Assembly: GCF_004345565.1 (NCBI RefSeq)
Contig: NZ_SLWA01000004.1
Coordinates: 360,162-424,161, forward strand
Length of the DNA stretch: 64,000 nucleotides
Direction: 5' to 3'
Source of the DNA: Flavobacterium circumlabens
Lineage (GTDB): Bacteria; Bacteroidota; Bacteroidia; Flavobacteriales; Flavobacteriaceae
The position numbers and the translations under genes were made by a program. Under the pieces are notes generated by a model. The model saw nothing but the letters and a program-made list of their open reading frames with translations, ran no database searches and was not told where the DNA came from. Shown here one piece after another: positions 13,101-23,700 of the stretch (within the stretch, counting starts at the first letter, position 1; every line of letters starts with the position of its first letter).

Positions 13101-16100
13101 TCCATAATTCGAATTTTTTCTCCTGGAGCCAGAGATTTTAATGAATTAGAAACAAACTGCACGACTGTTGACGCTATGAGCTCGTTCATATAATCTGCTT
13201 GTTTGTTTCCTTTGTAAATTCCATTGACATTCTCCATACTTCCTTCTGGAAATAATAATTCTGTCGCCTGTATGCTACCTCTTAAAACAGCTGAAAAATT
13301 ATGCAGACAAAGCTTTAATAATGCACTGTGTGACTTGTAATCTTTGTTTTTATCTACCAGATCCTGCAGTGATTCTTCTAAATCGAAATGTGTTGTCAGC
13401 TCTTGCGTTTCTGCGCTTAATTCATAAAAAGTATCATTGGGCACCAAATACCCTGATGAGGTTATAGTCCTGATTAGTTCTTCAAACAAACGAGTATATT
13501 TTTTTTGAATTCCCAATCTAAGCTCAAGATCTTCAATGCTTTTACACAACCTAAGTTCATGGGCGAGATCCATTTTTAATAAACTTTGCAGCAATCCTTT
13601 TTCACAAATACGCTGAAACAGCTGCTCCTCTTCAGGATGACTTTCGCATAATCCTTTTTGCAGTTCTTTAACATCAACGATACTAGGTACTGTAAGGATT
13701 TGATACCGCTCTGATTCGAGCAGATTATCAACCATTGCCTTTGCTTTTACTGACAGGTTTATAGCAATAACCTGACGCACTTCGTTAGATAATATGGCCT
13801 CTAATATGGCCATTCCCTCTACATTGGAAATACTTCCAATTCCAATTTCATTCATCCTTCTGGCGTAAGCATCACCACTTACAATTCCTGCTCCACCCCA
13901 ATATCCCCAATTAATGGTATAGGATGGGACATTTAAAACGGATTCAATTTCCCTTGCGTAGCTGTCCTTAAAAGTACATCCCGCTGAATAATTGGATTGC
14001 CCTGCCGCATTCCATTGAGACTGGATCGACGAATAAAAACAAACAAAATCAAGTTTATCTGCATTAAATGCATTTACGAGATTTTTACTGGCCAATGATT
14101 TGGGAAGATAAGAATGATCAAAATTGGCAGCATTCATATTTTCAAAACGCATGTCATTAAGTACTATTGCAGAATGAAACAGGCCGTTTACCCTGCCATA
14201 TTTCGTTTTTATTGCTGCATAGGTTGCTGATAGTGCAGTGGCATCAAGTGCATCACATTGAAAATAAACCGGGCGCGGTCCAAATACAGCTATTTCATCC
14301 TGTTTCTTTTGTATTTCTGTATCTGAAGCTCTTCGACCAAGCCAAATTACCTGCGCTTGGTATTTATCGGCCAGATATTGTGTTGTAATAGCACCTATAC
14401 CTCCGGCTCCTCCAAGTATCACATAAATACCTTTCTTCTTTATTTTACTCTTTGCTACATTAAGCTGTAACGGATGCAGTACTTGCCTGTAAAAAAAACC
14501 ATTACGATATACGTGCAAAGTACCCGTTGTGTTATACGGTATTTTTTGCTGCTCTTTTATAAAGACAGCATTCCAATCTGTTGTTCCTAAATCTATAATT
14601 CTGGTGCTCCAATCAGGATATTCTTTGGCAATGGAACCTACTAAACCAATAATGCCGCTACCCAAAGCATCAACTTCTTCGCCAGTATAAACAGCCTGTG
14701 TATTTTTCGTAAAAAAGCAAAGGTTTAATTTTTTATCCTTAGCAATATGTGATACTTTCTTTAAGCTCTCAAACAATTTTTTCTCTATGGATATTTGTTT
14801 ATGCTGCAGCCCTTTAAAAAGACCATGAACAAAATAAAGACTATCTGTCTTATCTTCGTTCGGGGCAATTTCCTCCACTATTTTTATGCTGGTTCCCTGC
14901 TCTTTTAGTTGTTCAAGCAATGGTTCTAATAAAAACATATCCTGATTTCCTGTTCCCGTTACAATCAGTACACTGGTTTCTTTTTCTTCTGAAAATTCAT
15001 CTGAAGTCATACGCTTCCATACCGGAAGATAGGTATTGTCTATCGTTGATTTTACCGTTACATCATCTTTTAAAGGAATTGCTACAAATTCTTTGAACTG
15101 CAATATCACTTCACCATCGCTATTAAATAAATCAACATCATAAGATGTTAAATGGCTCGTTGTATGCTGACTTTCTTTGGCCATGGCCCAAAGTTCCATA
15201 TCGGCAGTTATAGCATTATGAAATATCACTTCCTTTACATGATAAGGAAATGCAAGTGAATAATGTTGGCCGGGAAAAATAACCAGACCATAAATTGTAT
15301 GTAAAGCACTGTCAAGAATACCAGGATTATATTTAAAACCTGCCTTTTGCTCGTTTTTTACTTTTGCAAGTGCAACCCTGTCTTTTACATAAAGTGTAGT
15401 TACCAGTTGAAATGAATCTCCCAAATTTAATCCTGCACCAGCGAAGTCATCATAAAGTTCCTTTGCCGTAATGATTCTGGAAGCTCCCGTTATAAAATCA
15501 TTTATATGAAGCTTATTTTTAACTGTTGGATAAGAAGTAATGGTTATTTCTGCTTCGCAGTGAATCAACTCCTTTTCAAAAATAGTGCTTTTTACTTCGG
15601 CTTTCAATTCATTGGAATGCTGTACTATTTTGATTTCAATTTCTTTTGGGTTTGCTTCTACAGGGATTGGATTCATCCATGTGATATTTTTTACTGCCGT
15701 AATGTTCTTTTCTGCGCTGATTTCGGCAGCTGCCCTGATTAATTCTATATAAGCAACTCCCGGAAGAATTTTTACATCTAATACTGCATGATCTGACAAG
15801 AAAAATTCTGATCCTTTATAAGTACTTTTAAATTTTATTTCGTTTAAAGTCGAGGCATTAAGATGTACCAGTGGATGAAGCTGTGCAAAAAAACTTTCTT
15901 TAACTTCGGTTTTATCAGACTTTGGCATCCAATACCTCTTTTTTGAAAAAGGATAATTAGGCAGCAGTATTTTATTTGGACTGTCAACTTCATAAAGCAA
16001 TTTCCAGTTTATAGGGGCACCTGTTTGCCATTTCTCTAATAAAAGATCCAGGTTGCCTTCTTGAATTAAGTTATTTACTTTGGTATCACTTAAATGTATT

Positions 16101-17716
16101 GCCCTGTTTATTGTGCTAACAGGCAGACTTTCATTTTCTACTTCTTTTAATTTTTCTTTCAGCTCCTCAATATTCTTTACCTGAAACCCAGCTCTTACAT
16201 CAAATGGCTCCCTTGCTATTTGAAGTGTGTAGGCAATATCATATATGTTGCTATTGGGATTTTGGCTGATGAATTCATTTAAATTTCTGGCAACAGACTG
16301 CAGTACTTTTGGGCTCTTTGCTGACAAGATTATTAATGCTGCCTTTTGGCTTGTATAATTGTTTTTCATTTTCGCAGTATACTCTTCGAGTACTACGTGA
16401 GCATAGGCACCACCAAACCCAAAACTACTTACACCGGCTCTCAAAGGATTTCCGTCTTTGTTTTCCCAATCCTGTACTTCTTTGTTGATATAAAAGGGAG
16501 AATTTTGTAAATTAATATAAGGATTGATCTCCTTAAATTGAGGCATAGCAGGTATTTTCTTGTTTTTGATAGAAAACATTGCTTTAATAACTCCTACTAT
16601 CCCGGCAGCACCTTCGGCATGTCCAATATGTGCCTTTGCTGAACCTACTGCACAAAAATCGGTTTTATCTGTATGTTTTTTATATGCCTTTTTCAGAGCA
16701 TTTATCTCTATAGGATCTCCTAGTTTGGTACCAGTTCCATGCGCCTCAATATAACCTAGTGATTCCGGAGATATTCCGGCATCTTTCCAGGCTTTTAGTA
16801 AAACATCCATTTCTCCGTCAACGCTAGGTGCTGTGATTGATGGCGTATATCCTCCATGTGTCGTTGCACTTCCCTTGATAATACCATGAATAAAGTCACC
16901 ATCTTTTTCTGCCTGTGCTAGTGGTTTCAACATTATAGCTGCAACACTCTCTCCGGGAATATACCCGTCTGCCTGGCTGTCAAAACTATGACATCTGCCC
17001 GTAGCGGATAAGGCTCCAATACTAGAGAAATAGCGATAGTGTACAGAAGACAGCAGTAAATTGGCACCTGCAACGAGCGCCTGATCACATTCATTATTTT
17101 GAATAGCCTTACAGGCTGTATGAATGGCTATTAAAGAACTCGAACAAGCAGTGTCAATGACAATACTTGGTCCCTTTAAATCAAAATAAAAAGAAGGTCG
17201 GTTGGCCAGCATGGTTGCCGCATTTCCGGTTCCGTCATGTGGATTTACTGTTAAATTAATCCTGTCCATTTCCTGACCATAGTCATGAAAACAAGCCCCT
17301 ACGTAAAGCCCGGTATTGCTTCCTTTAATAGTATTAATGGTTCCCGCATCCTCAATGGTGTGATACAGGACCTGCATTAGATAACGTAATTGCGGATCCA
17401 TCATTTCAGCTTCTACCGGAGAAATATTAAAAAAATCGGCATCAAACTGATCGACATTATTAATAAAGCTTCCCCACTTGGTGTACAGCATATCCTCCAC
17501 CCCTTTTTCAGGATTATACCATGGTTTATAATCAAAGTGATCCTGCGGAATTTCTTTTATCAGGTTCTCTTTATCATAAATTTTATTCCAGAATTCCTGA
17601 GGATTGTCTGCTCCCGGAAACACTCCATGTACCCCTATAATGGCAATATCTTTGGTTATTTTCTCCTGTGGGGCAATTATGCTGGATTTATGTTTACCAA
17701 ATTGTAATGGTTTCAT
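7181..17716 (-). CDS. Trans-AT polyketide synthase C (KS-DH-KR-cMT-ACP-KS-KR-ACP-KS)
   Basis: 3511-aa modular PKS. Approximate layout: KS (22-440, CSSSL about 189), DH (DHAVLDVKILPG about 641 and DSALH), KR (GGAGGIG about 1102), SAM-dependent C-methyltransferase (EVGAGTGG about 1542), ACP (GFDSILG about 1779), KS (1858-2275), KR (GGTGGLG about 2655, YVMAN about 2815), ACP (GVDSVIL about 2949), and a KS (3037-3449, CSSSL about 3199) that ends the protein after a short tail. The last KS must work with the DH-like domain opening protein D, so the module is split across two polypeptides. The first KR sits with the cMT and has Tyr followed by GC where YxxxN is usual. The second KR lacks the Asp of the LDD-type motif, which suggests an A-type stereochemical outcome with the hydroxyl retained because there is no DH. 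It starts 9 bp after gene B ends. No AT is present. Confidence 0.96.
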   Translation of the reverse strand: MKPLQFGKHKSSIIAPQEKITKDIAIIGVHGVFPGADNPQEFWNKIYDKENLIKEIPQDHFDYKPWYNPEKGVEDMLYTKWGSFINNVDQFDADFFNISPVEAEMMDPQLRYLMQVLYHTIEDAGTINTIKGSNTGLYVGACFHDYGQEMDRINLTVNPHDGTGNAATMLANRPSFYFDLKGPSIVIDTACSSSLIAIHTACKAIQNNECDQALVAGANLLLSSVHYRYFSSIGALSATGRCHSFDSQADGYIPGESVAAIMLKPLAQAEKDGDFIHGIIKGSATTHGGYTPSITAPSVDGEMDVLLKAWKDAGISPESLGYIEAHGTGTKLGDPIEINALKKAYKKHTDKTDFCAVGSAKAHIGHAEGAAGIVGVIKAMFSIKNKKIPAMPQFKEINPYINLQNSPFYINKEVQDWENKDGNPLRAGVSSFGFGGAYAHVVLEEYTAKMKNNYTSQKAALIILSAKSPKVLQSVARNLNEFISQNPNSNIYDIAYTLQIAREPFDVRAGFQVKNIEELKEKLKEVENESLPVSTINRAIHLSDTKVNNLIQEGNLDLLLEKWQTGAPINWKLLYEVDSPNKILLPNYPFSKKRYWMPKSDKTEVKESFFAQLHPLVHLNASTLNEIKFKSTYKGSEFFLSDHAVLDVKILPGVAYIELIRAAAEISAEKNITAVKNITWMNPIPVEANPKEIEIKIVQHSNELKAEVKSTIFEKELIHCEAEITITSYPTVKNKLHINDFITGASRIITAKELYDDFAGAGLNLGDSFQLVTTLYVKDRVALAKVKNEQKAGFKYNPGILDSALHTIYGLVIFPGQHYSLAFPYHVKEVIFHNAITADMELWAMAKESQHTTSHLTSYDVDLFNSDGEVILQFKEFVAIPLKDDVTVKSTIDNTYLPVWKRMTSDEFSEEKETSVLIVTGTGNQDMFLLEPLLEQLKEQGTSIKIVEEIAPNEDKTDSLYFVHGLFKGLQHKQISIEKKLFESLKKVSHIAKDKKLNLCFFTKNTQAVYTGEEVDALGSGIIGLVGSIAKEYPDWSTRIIDLGTTDWNAVFIKEQQKIPYNTTGTLHVYRNGFFYRQVLHPLQLNVAKSKIKKKGIYVILGGAGGIGAITTQYLADKYQAQVIWLGRRASDTEIQKKQDEIAVFGPRPVYFQCDALDATALSATYAAIKTKYGRVNGLFHSAIVLNDMRFENMNAANFDHSYLPKSLASKNLVNAFNADKLDFVCFYSSIQSQWNAAGQSNYSAGCTFKDSYAREIESVLNVPSYTINWGYWGGAGIVSGDAYARRMNEIGIGSISNVEGMAILEAILSNEVRQVIAINLSVKAKAMVDNLLESERYQILTVPSIVDVKELQKGLCESHPEEEQLFQRICEKGLLQSLLKMDLAHELRLCKSIEDLELRLGIQKKYTRLFEELIRTITSSGYLVPNDTFYELSAETQELTTHFDLEESLQDLVDKNKDYKSHSALLKLCLHNFSAVLRGSIQATELLFPEGSMENVNGIYKGNKQADYMNELIASTVVQFVSNSLKSLAPGEKIRIMEVGAGTGGTSELIFSKLASYKNDITYTYTDISKSFLLYGESQYKTVAPYLETQLFNIEEAAASQGLVLGSYDIVLGANVVHATANINNTISNIKQVLKPNGLLLLNELATTELFTTLTFGLLDGWWLYSDAEIRLPGSPGLSDKQWQQVLHEEGFTAIQSYPENQNLPQQMIIAKSNGVVKNKIERADSEKLVSAEKWEKENQNKGDDSQWLIEELIRIAAATIKHSEEKFDIHRQFMDYGFDSILGATLIKNINKKLEITLSPTEIFSYPNISELANYIQSHFSFQIEQKIQKKPVMPLAVEFPKTTQDNLEAFNQVAQDDIAIIGMSGQFGSANDLNEYWEALRDGRSLIEEIPPQRWDKDVHYSADQNAANKTYSKWGSFLKDVDKFDTLFFGISGAEAEMMDPQQRLFLQHAWKSIEDAGINPKTLSNKKCGVYAGVSTGDYLDTAENKPASAFWGNSSAILPSRISYLLNLKGPALSIDTACSSSLVALDLGCKSLISKENDIVITGGITIMNSPNFYKLSSRAGMLSADGKTYAFDQRANGFVPGEGVGVLMLKRLADAEKDGDVIHGVIKGSMVNQDGTSNGILAPSVLSQENLEKETYTKFNINPKTISYVETHGTGTPLGDPIEFEALTKSFNAFSCPKQNCAIGSVKTNIGHTLMAAGVAGIIKVLLSFKNQQLPPSLNFGKANALIDFENSPFRLQEKLGKWETEEGIKRRAAVSSFGFSGTNAHIILEEYIRNVQNQDAGRVLILISAKTENSLRNQAQNLKSYLEESVSVNLTNIAYTLQSGRENMHYKLAFIIQTKEEFIKILSDFINEENGYKYQREKNTAQNQKLNQKVLENEIKNSLRDKNINDLMQYWIEGIEINWALLYEGNIPQKISLPTYSFEKQTYWKPNEQPVIDSLQQTPVFSSTRDEVSIFEQNWKKGALEAGQRRAGMTLIISNSSNPVLLQALQQNLGQSKVVAATDVITEMENISGCIDLSPLENHNEENFDWLLLLQNCIKENNSKPLTLVIVSDSGQINLDFAERFGLYQMLQAEYSRINSLSLELDQTDPKITAQVITEAYYSTSGYTRIKYKKSKWYFPFLEKLECTTIQKQLAVENPVLITGGTGGLGLECAKHLALTHGFKKIILLGRKQLPARNRWNILKNEQCEAADKIKTILELENRGVQIKLIAAETLEKGDMKSLLFDIQSDWGPIKGLLHCAGNVDLNSPAFVHKELSTIQTVLNSKVKVIEELEEILRDNQLDFAILFSSISTFPVLGSGQSDYVMANSYLNYFARLQQQKGKAYTSVQWPDWENVGMKKIKGSLYDQIGLASITVQQGLAILDKIIISHQLPAILAPIAFADPHFELNQLFEIKKKKMTERKNTVEETNISDWVRALMAKELKLPIEVLDIRLPFQDFGVDSVILVQLIKALERELPGVNIDPTVLLENPTINMLGNYIEKNFPAALSGMNAVVEENIQDISDNPTLIEADAKENTQKQYKKNAPIAVVGMACHFPEAADIRAFWDNLKNGTDAISEVPESRWNAEEFYSPEKDQPGKSISKWGGFLKDIEKFDPGYFGIKEELASQIDPLQRQWLEVCTEAIADSGYLKEDLSGKAVGVYGGSRLSTFRNKIKEPCRDFIIGTGQNFITAHLSHIYNLKGPNLVVDTACSSSLTAIDLAVKDLRLGETDMALAGGVDIILDEEIFISLSRLSILSPSGRSKTFDQSADGTGLGEGCGVIILKRLEDAIAAGDKIYGVIEGTAVNNDGRTMGVTTPNPTAQEELIEKGIANAGIPAASISYIESHGTGTLIGDPIELTGVTRVLRKHTDKNAICGIGSVKSNIGHLLSAAGIAGVIKTLLAINAKKIPPTLHCETPNVRFNFDSSPIYPVTELKEWEGVDGVRRAGISAFGLGGNNAFVLVSDEGIPERNKVQLPFKRPEIVFNRSRYWPQEEKTSQREKSPKKNNKVFDNFLNFEIKEHE

Positions 17717-17725
17717 TCGTGTATC

Positions 17726-20700
17726 TTAATTGGTGGTTGATAATTTTTCATGTACTGTTTCAGGATGGAATCTATTTGGATATTCTTCCTGTAAATATTG
17801 AGCCAGTTCGTTTAAATTCTGATATTCAAAGAACAAAGTCGGATACAATTCTGTACCTAGCTCTTCTTCCATAATTTTAACTAATGCAATTAGTTCAGAA
17901 GAATCTATTCCCATATCCATGAAATTTTTTTCGGAGGATATGATTGAAATATCTTTTGAGCTGGCACTTTGCAGTACTCTTCTTAAAAATGTCTCTGCCT
18001 GTTCTGTTTTAATTTCTTTACTATGGTCTGATATTTTGATGGCTTCCTGATCTGTAAAAGATGTTTTCTTACACACAAAACCCGTAACCTCTCCAATTAC
18101 CTCTCCTTCAATTGAGCAAAACTTAAAATTAGTCTCAATAATTTCCCTGTTCATTTTTATGATTTCTCCAATCACCAGACATTGTTCAGGAATCTTTTCA
18201 TATATTTTGAATTCCTTTATCATCAAGGGAAGAAAAGGGGTATCGATATTTTTAATCAAAGCCAGTGTCGCTACCAATCCGCCATTTAACAATACGGGAT
18301 CCATCAGATTGTATTTATGAATTCCTTCTTGTTTGGGCAGTCTAAGTTCAGCCAGACTTTTATTTTCTCCGATATGAATTTTTTCAATCACTTGCAGGCT
18401 GTCACCTTGCACAATTCCTTTTTCCATATCTTTCTGGTAGAAAGCTTCTTTTCCGAGTTTGAGATATGCACTTTCTTTTAACATCTTAATTTCAGACAGG
18501 CAGTTGTCAGGAATAGAAATTAAACTTTCTTCAAGTTTTCCTTCTGCGACATCAATAAGATAAGCTGTAGTTGTATTTTCACTTGAAACAGCAAATGCAT
18601 TATTAACGAAACTAACCTTAACTTTTAGTTGCTCATTATGATTTAAAATGACCTGATTTTTAAATAAAATACGGGACAAAACAACGACTTTATCCGATTT
18701 GCTTTGTATATGGTTAGTAGCTAGTCCTAAAAAGGTAGTTCCCAGAAGTATGCGATTACCATTAACCAAATGATCTTTCAAATATGTTTCATTATACGAA
18801 AATACCTCACTTACTATATCCTGTAATTGCTCCTTATCAGCTATCTCCCTGATTTCTTCTCCGAGCCAATATGATTTATTAGAAAGACGCTGAACAGGTA
18901 ATGGCTGTCGCAAGGAAGTTGTTTCATTCTTATTCTTTTCAAGAATCAAATGACAGTTTGTTCCTCCAAAGCCAAAACTTGAAATAGCAGCAATTTTATG
19001 TTCTTCATTCCAGTCTTTTAAACGAGTATTAGGATAAAAAGGAGACTCACTAAACTTAAATCTCGGATGTGGATTCTCACAATTTATAGTAGGTACAAGC
19101 TGACCATATTGCATTTGAAGTAAGATCTTGATTAAGCCGGTTACTCCTGCTGCAGTCATATTATGTCCTACATTACTTTTTACTGATCCAAGAGCACAGA
19201 ATTGTTTCTTTGATCCGTATTGCTGATAAATTTCAGTTGCTGCTTTCACTTCTATCGGATCACCTAAAAGTGTTCCTGTACCATGCGCTTCATAGTAAGA
19301 AATTTGCTCAGGAGATATAACTGTTTTGTCTAATGCTTTTTGAATTACCGCCTTTTGTCCCTCTTTATTAGGTACCGTCAATCCCATTGTTTTTCCATCA
19401 TTATTGATTGCCGATCCTATAATGGTTCCTATTATAGTGTTTCCGTCTCTTTTAGCCTGCTCATATTCTTTTAGCATTACTAATCCTCCACCTTCTCCTA
19501 AAACAAATCCTTCAGCACGTTCATCAAACACATAACTGTGTCCGTCTCTTGACAGTACTTTTGCCTGACTAAAGGCAATATGTCCAAATGCATCAACTAA
19601 GATGGAAATTCCTCCTGCAATTGCCATTTCAATTTTTCCGTTTAAAATATCTTCGCATGCCTGGTGTATGGCTACAAGTGAGCTCGAACAGGCTGTGTCA
19701 ATGACCAGGCTTGCTCCATTGAAGTTATAAAAATCAGAAACTCTGGCAGCAATCATATTACTAATATTATTGACAATTACGTTTTGATGTGTTCCCTTAG
19801 GCAGCAAATGGTAATTATTACGAACATAATTATTGTCTTTTGCTCCAATATAAACACCAGTATTAGAATTATAAAGTTCTTTTTTATCGTAGCCGCAATT
19901 TGCTATTAACTGACGAGATAATTCCAGGGTAAGCCTTTGCTGAGGATCCATTGAAATTGCCTCATCATCGCTTATTTTAAAATAATGAGCGTCAAATAAT
20001 CCCGGATTAGTTATAAAACCTCCTTTATCTGTATAAGTTTTATCAAGCTCTTCCTGAGCAGAAAAGTATTCGCCCATATCCCAACGCTCTTTTGGCGTGT
20101 CCGAGATAAGTTCTTTTCCGGCTTTAAGATTGTCCCAAAATTCTTTAATGTTATCTGATCCGGGCAAATGGCAAGCCATACCTATCACAGCTATTTTGTT
20201 TGCTTTTTCTGAAGATTCTGGTATGGTTACTTTTTTAGTTTCCGTAATACTTTCTTCTATATTCTGAAAATCTGTTTTTTCAAAAAATGATTCTTTTATA
20301 GGCTCTTGAGAGTCAATGGCTACTCCTGGTTTTTTTATGTTTTCTGATGCAAGAAAATAAGCCAGTAATTCAATGGTTGGATAATTCACAATAATAGTGG
20401 GCTCCATAGTTGCTTCGAAACGCTCTTCAAGAGCGTTAAGGATATTCATCATCATGATTGAATCTACTCCGTATTCTGTAAAATCAACATCAATATCAAT
20501 GTCTTTTTCTTCGATTTTCAATAGTGCTCCACAAATTTCTTTTAGAATTTTCTGAATTTCCGTTACAGTATGAGTTGCATTTTGAACCACTTCATTACGC
20601 TGATTTTCATTTTGACCTGAAATAAGCACTTTTTCTATTTTTTGTGATTCACCAAAGGTTATCACACAATGATCAAGACAAGAGGTTAATAATTTTTCAA

Positions 20701-23700
20701 AAACAGCAATACCTTCCTGAGTCGGCAGGGGTTCCATGCCCCATTTCTTTTTCAGAAAAGCTTTATTTTCATTTGCCATTTTTATTCCTCCATCTTCCCA
20801 TAATGGCCAATCAATACTAATCGTATGTCCTTTTCTTTTACCTTTTGCTGTTAATTCATTTCTGTATCGTGCAAAACTATTAAGATAAGCGTTCGCAGCA
20901 CTGTAACATGCTTGTCCTGAACTGCCTACTACCGCTGTAATCGAAGAAAACAATACCATAAAATCCAGCGATTCGTGCTGCATGGCTTCATCTAAGAACT
21001 TTATTCCGTTTATTTTAGGATCAAATACTGTTGAAATTTGCTCTTTTGTTTTGTTTACCAGCAGACTGTCCTGTGTAATTCCTGCGCAATGAATCACTCC
21101 TGTTATTGCGCCGATAGTCTCCTTGATTTCGTAAATACATTTAAAAACATCTTCTTTGTTGGTGAAATCACAAGTATAGTAGCTGGCATTATTCCATTTT
21201 CCTAACTGAATCTGACGATTTGCATCCAGCTTCGACTTTCCAAGAATTACTAAACGCACGTCCTCTGTTTTAAGAATGTGTTCAGCCACGATCCGTCCAA
21301 GTCCTCCAAATCCACCTGTAATTATATAAACCCCACCTTTTTTTATTTTGCATCCTTTGTCAGACTCCATTAGCAAAAAAGATTCTGTCTTTTTTACTTC
21401 TCGTACCCCATTAAAATATCTCACTTCATCTTCGTCTATACCAATTTCAGCTTCAATATATCCTGCAACCTGATCCAGATCCCGAATCGTGAGCGAATCT
21501 ACTCCTAATAGTTTTCCATTTATTTTTGGTAACTCGAGTTTAGCCGTTTTGAAAAAGCCACTCAGAAAATCAACCTGCAAATATTCATTATTTTGATATA
21601 CAAGTAAAAATTGAATGTTTCCCTGATTAATATAATTTTTAATCATTGTGCTTATTTCCCACCATTTTTCAATCTCATTAGTAGAAGAGAGTAATATAAC
21701 TTCTATCTCTAGTTCTTCTTGTAATTTTTCTGCAAGTAATAAACTACCTTCATTTAGTAAAACTACAGTTTTGCAATCATGCTGCTTTTTATTTTGTATA
21801 CCATATCTCCAAACAGACTGATAACTTTGTACTGTAGCAATGCTTGCTGAAGTTGATTGTTGGAGTTGGCCAATTGGTAATGCTTTAAAATCAACAAAGC
21901 TCAGTACTTCTTCTCCTTCGCTGTTTAACAGATGAATTTGATACGCAGAAACTTTGTCGTTTCTGTTTTTTGCTTTCTCAACATAACACCACAATTCCCC
22001 TTTAAGTGAACCCAATATATTAACTTCTTTAACGCTAAATGGCAATTCCTGACCTTGCATGTTATTTAAGAAACTTAATCCTGCACAGGTCTGAAGTGCC
22101 GAATCCATTACTCCGGGGGGCAATAAATAACCATCTTCCGCCTTCGGCAGTATGATTTGAGATAAAGCTTCAGAATCGCCATAGTACAATGTTTGTATTC
22201 CCTGAAACGTTTCGCCGTAATCAAGCCCTAATTTTTTGAAATGTAGGTAACATTCCTCCTTATTACGAGTATGCTTGAGCTTTCGACGTAAAGACGGAAG
22301 GTCATATTTTTTCGTTGTACTATTTTGCGCTGTTTCAAATTTTCCTTTGCTATGTATTTTTAGGCTCCCTTCTGATTCACTGTAAATCTCATAACCGATA
22401 GCATCATTTTTTTCTTCTAAAATAGTAATTCCTATCTTTTCAGCTGCTCCGTTTACACGTATGGGAGTTAGCCACGTAACCTCTCTAAGTCCTGTTATTT
22501 TTTTGTTTAAGGATATCTCTCCTGCCGCTCTGGCCAATTCCAGATAAGCCACTCCCGGTAGCATTTTTTCACCATTAACCTGATGATCTTGTAAAAATGG
22601 CTCCTGACCGGAATAGATACTTGTAAAATGCTGATCTACTAAAGTAGATTCATTTTGATGTACTAATGGATGAAGCTTTTGCTCTTGTATTAGATTTTTA
22701 GCATCATTATTAGGAATGTTTACCCAAAAATATTTCTTTTCAAAAGGATAAGTTGGCAAACTAATTTTTTTTGGAGTGAAGTGATTATCATAAAGAATAT
22801 TCCAATCAACATCAAAACCGTTTATCCATAATTGAATTAGAGATTGAATATCCTTTTGTTCTAATGCATGATCAATATATCCCTGTTGTTCAATACCCTC
22901 CAATCGAAAATCAAGAAGCGGCTTTCGAACATTTCCTGTCGTAATATTTTTATTATTACCAACTAAATATGCTGAAAGAGCCTCATTAAATTCCTGATAA
23001 CTAAACACTTCAAAGGCCAATCGTTCATCCATATGTTCACGTCCTACCTGCAAAGTATAAGCTATGTTTTGCAAACTAAGATTTGGTTTTTCTTCAGAAT
23101 AATTTAACAAATCCTGAACCCTGTCTTTTAATCTTGAAGAATTTTTCGCAGAAAGTAATATAAGAAATGGTCCTTTTTCTTCGTCTTTAAGCATTGTTTT
23201 TTCTGGAATATATTCTTCTATTACAATATGTGCATTACTTCCTCCTGCTCCAAAACTGCTAATTCCTGCAATTCTTGGTTTACCGTCTTTTGTTTCCCAG
23301 TTTGTGGTTTCCTTTTGAAGATAAAATGGCGTATCGGTAAAATTTAAATATGGGTTTGGAACTTTTAAATGTGCATTTCCTGGTCTGGTTTTATTTTTAA
23401 TTGCATATAACAATTTGGTCAGACCAACGATTCCAGCAGCAGCTTCAAGGTGTCCTACGTTTGTTTTTACACTTCCTAAAGCGCAATGTGGCTCAGCAGG
23501 CAATTCTATTCCGTTTTCTTTATAAAGCTGCCTGAATGCTAATTTCAATCCTTCGCACTCTACGGGATCACCTAAATTGGTACCTGTACCATGTGCTTCA
23601 ATATATCCCACATCTCTTGGGTCTACTTTTGCTGCACGATATGCTTTTAGCAATAGTTCTTTTTGTGCATTTGAGTTTGGAGAAGTCATGGTATTGGCTT

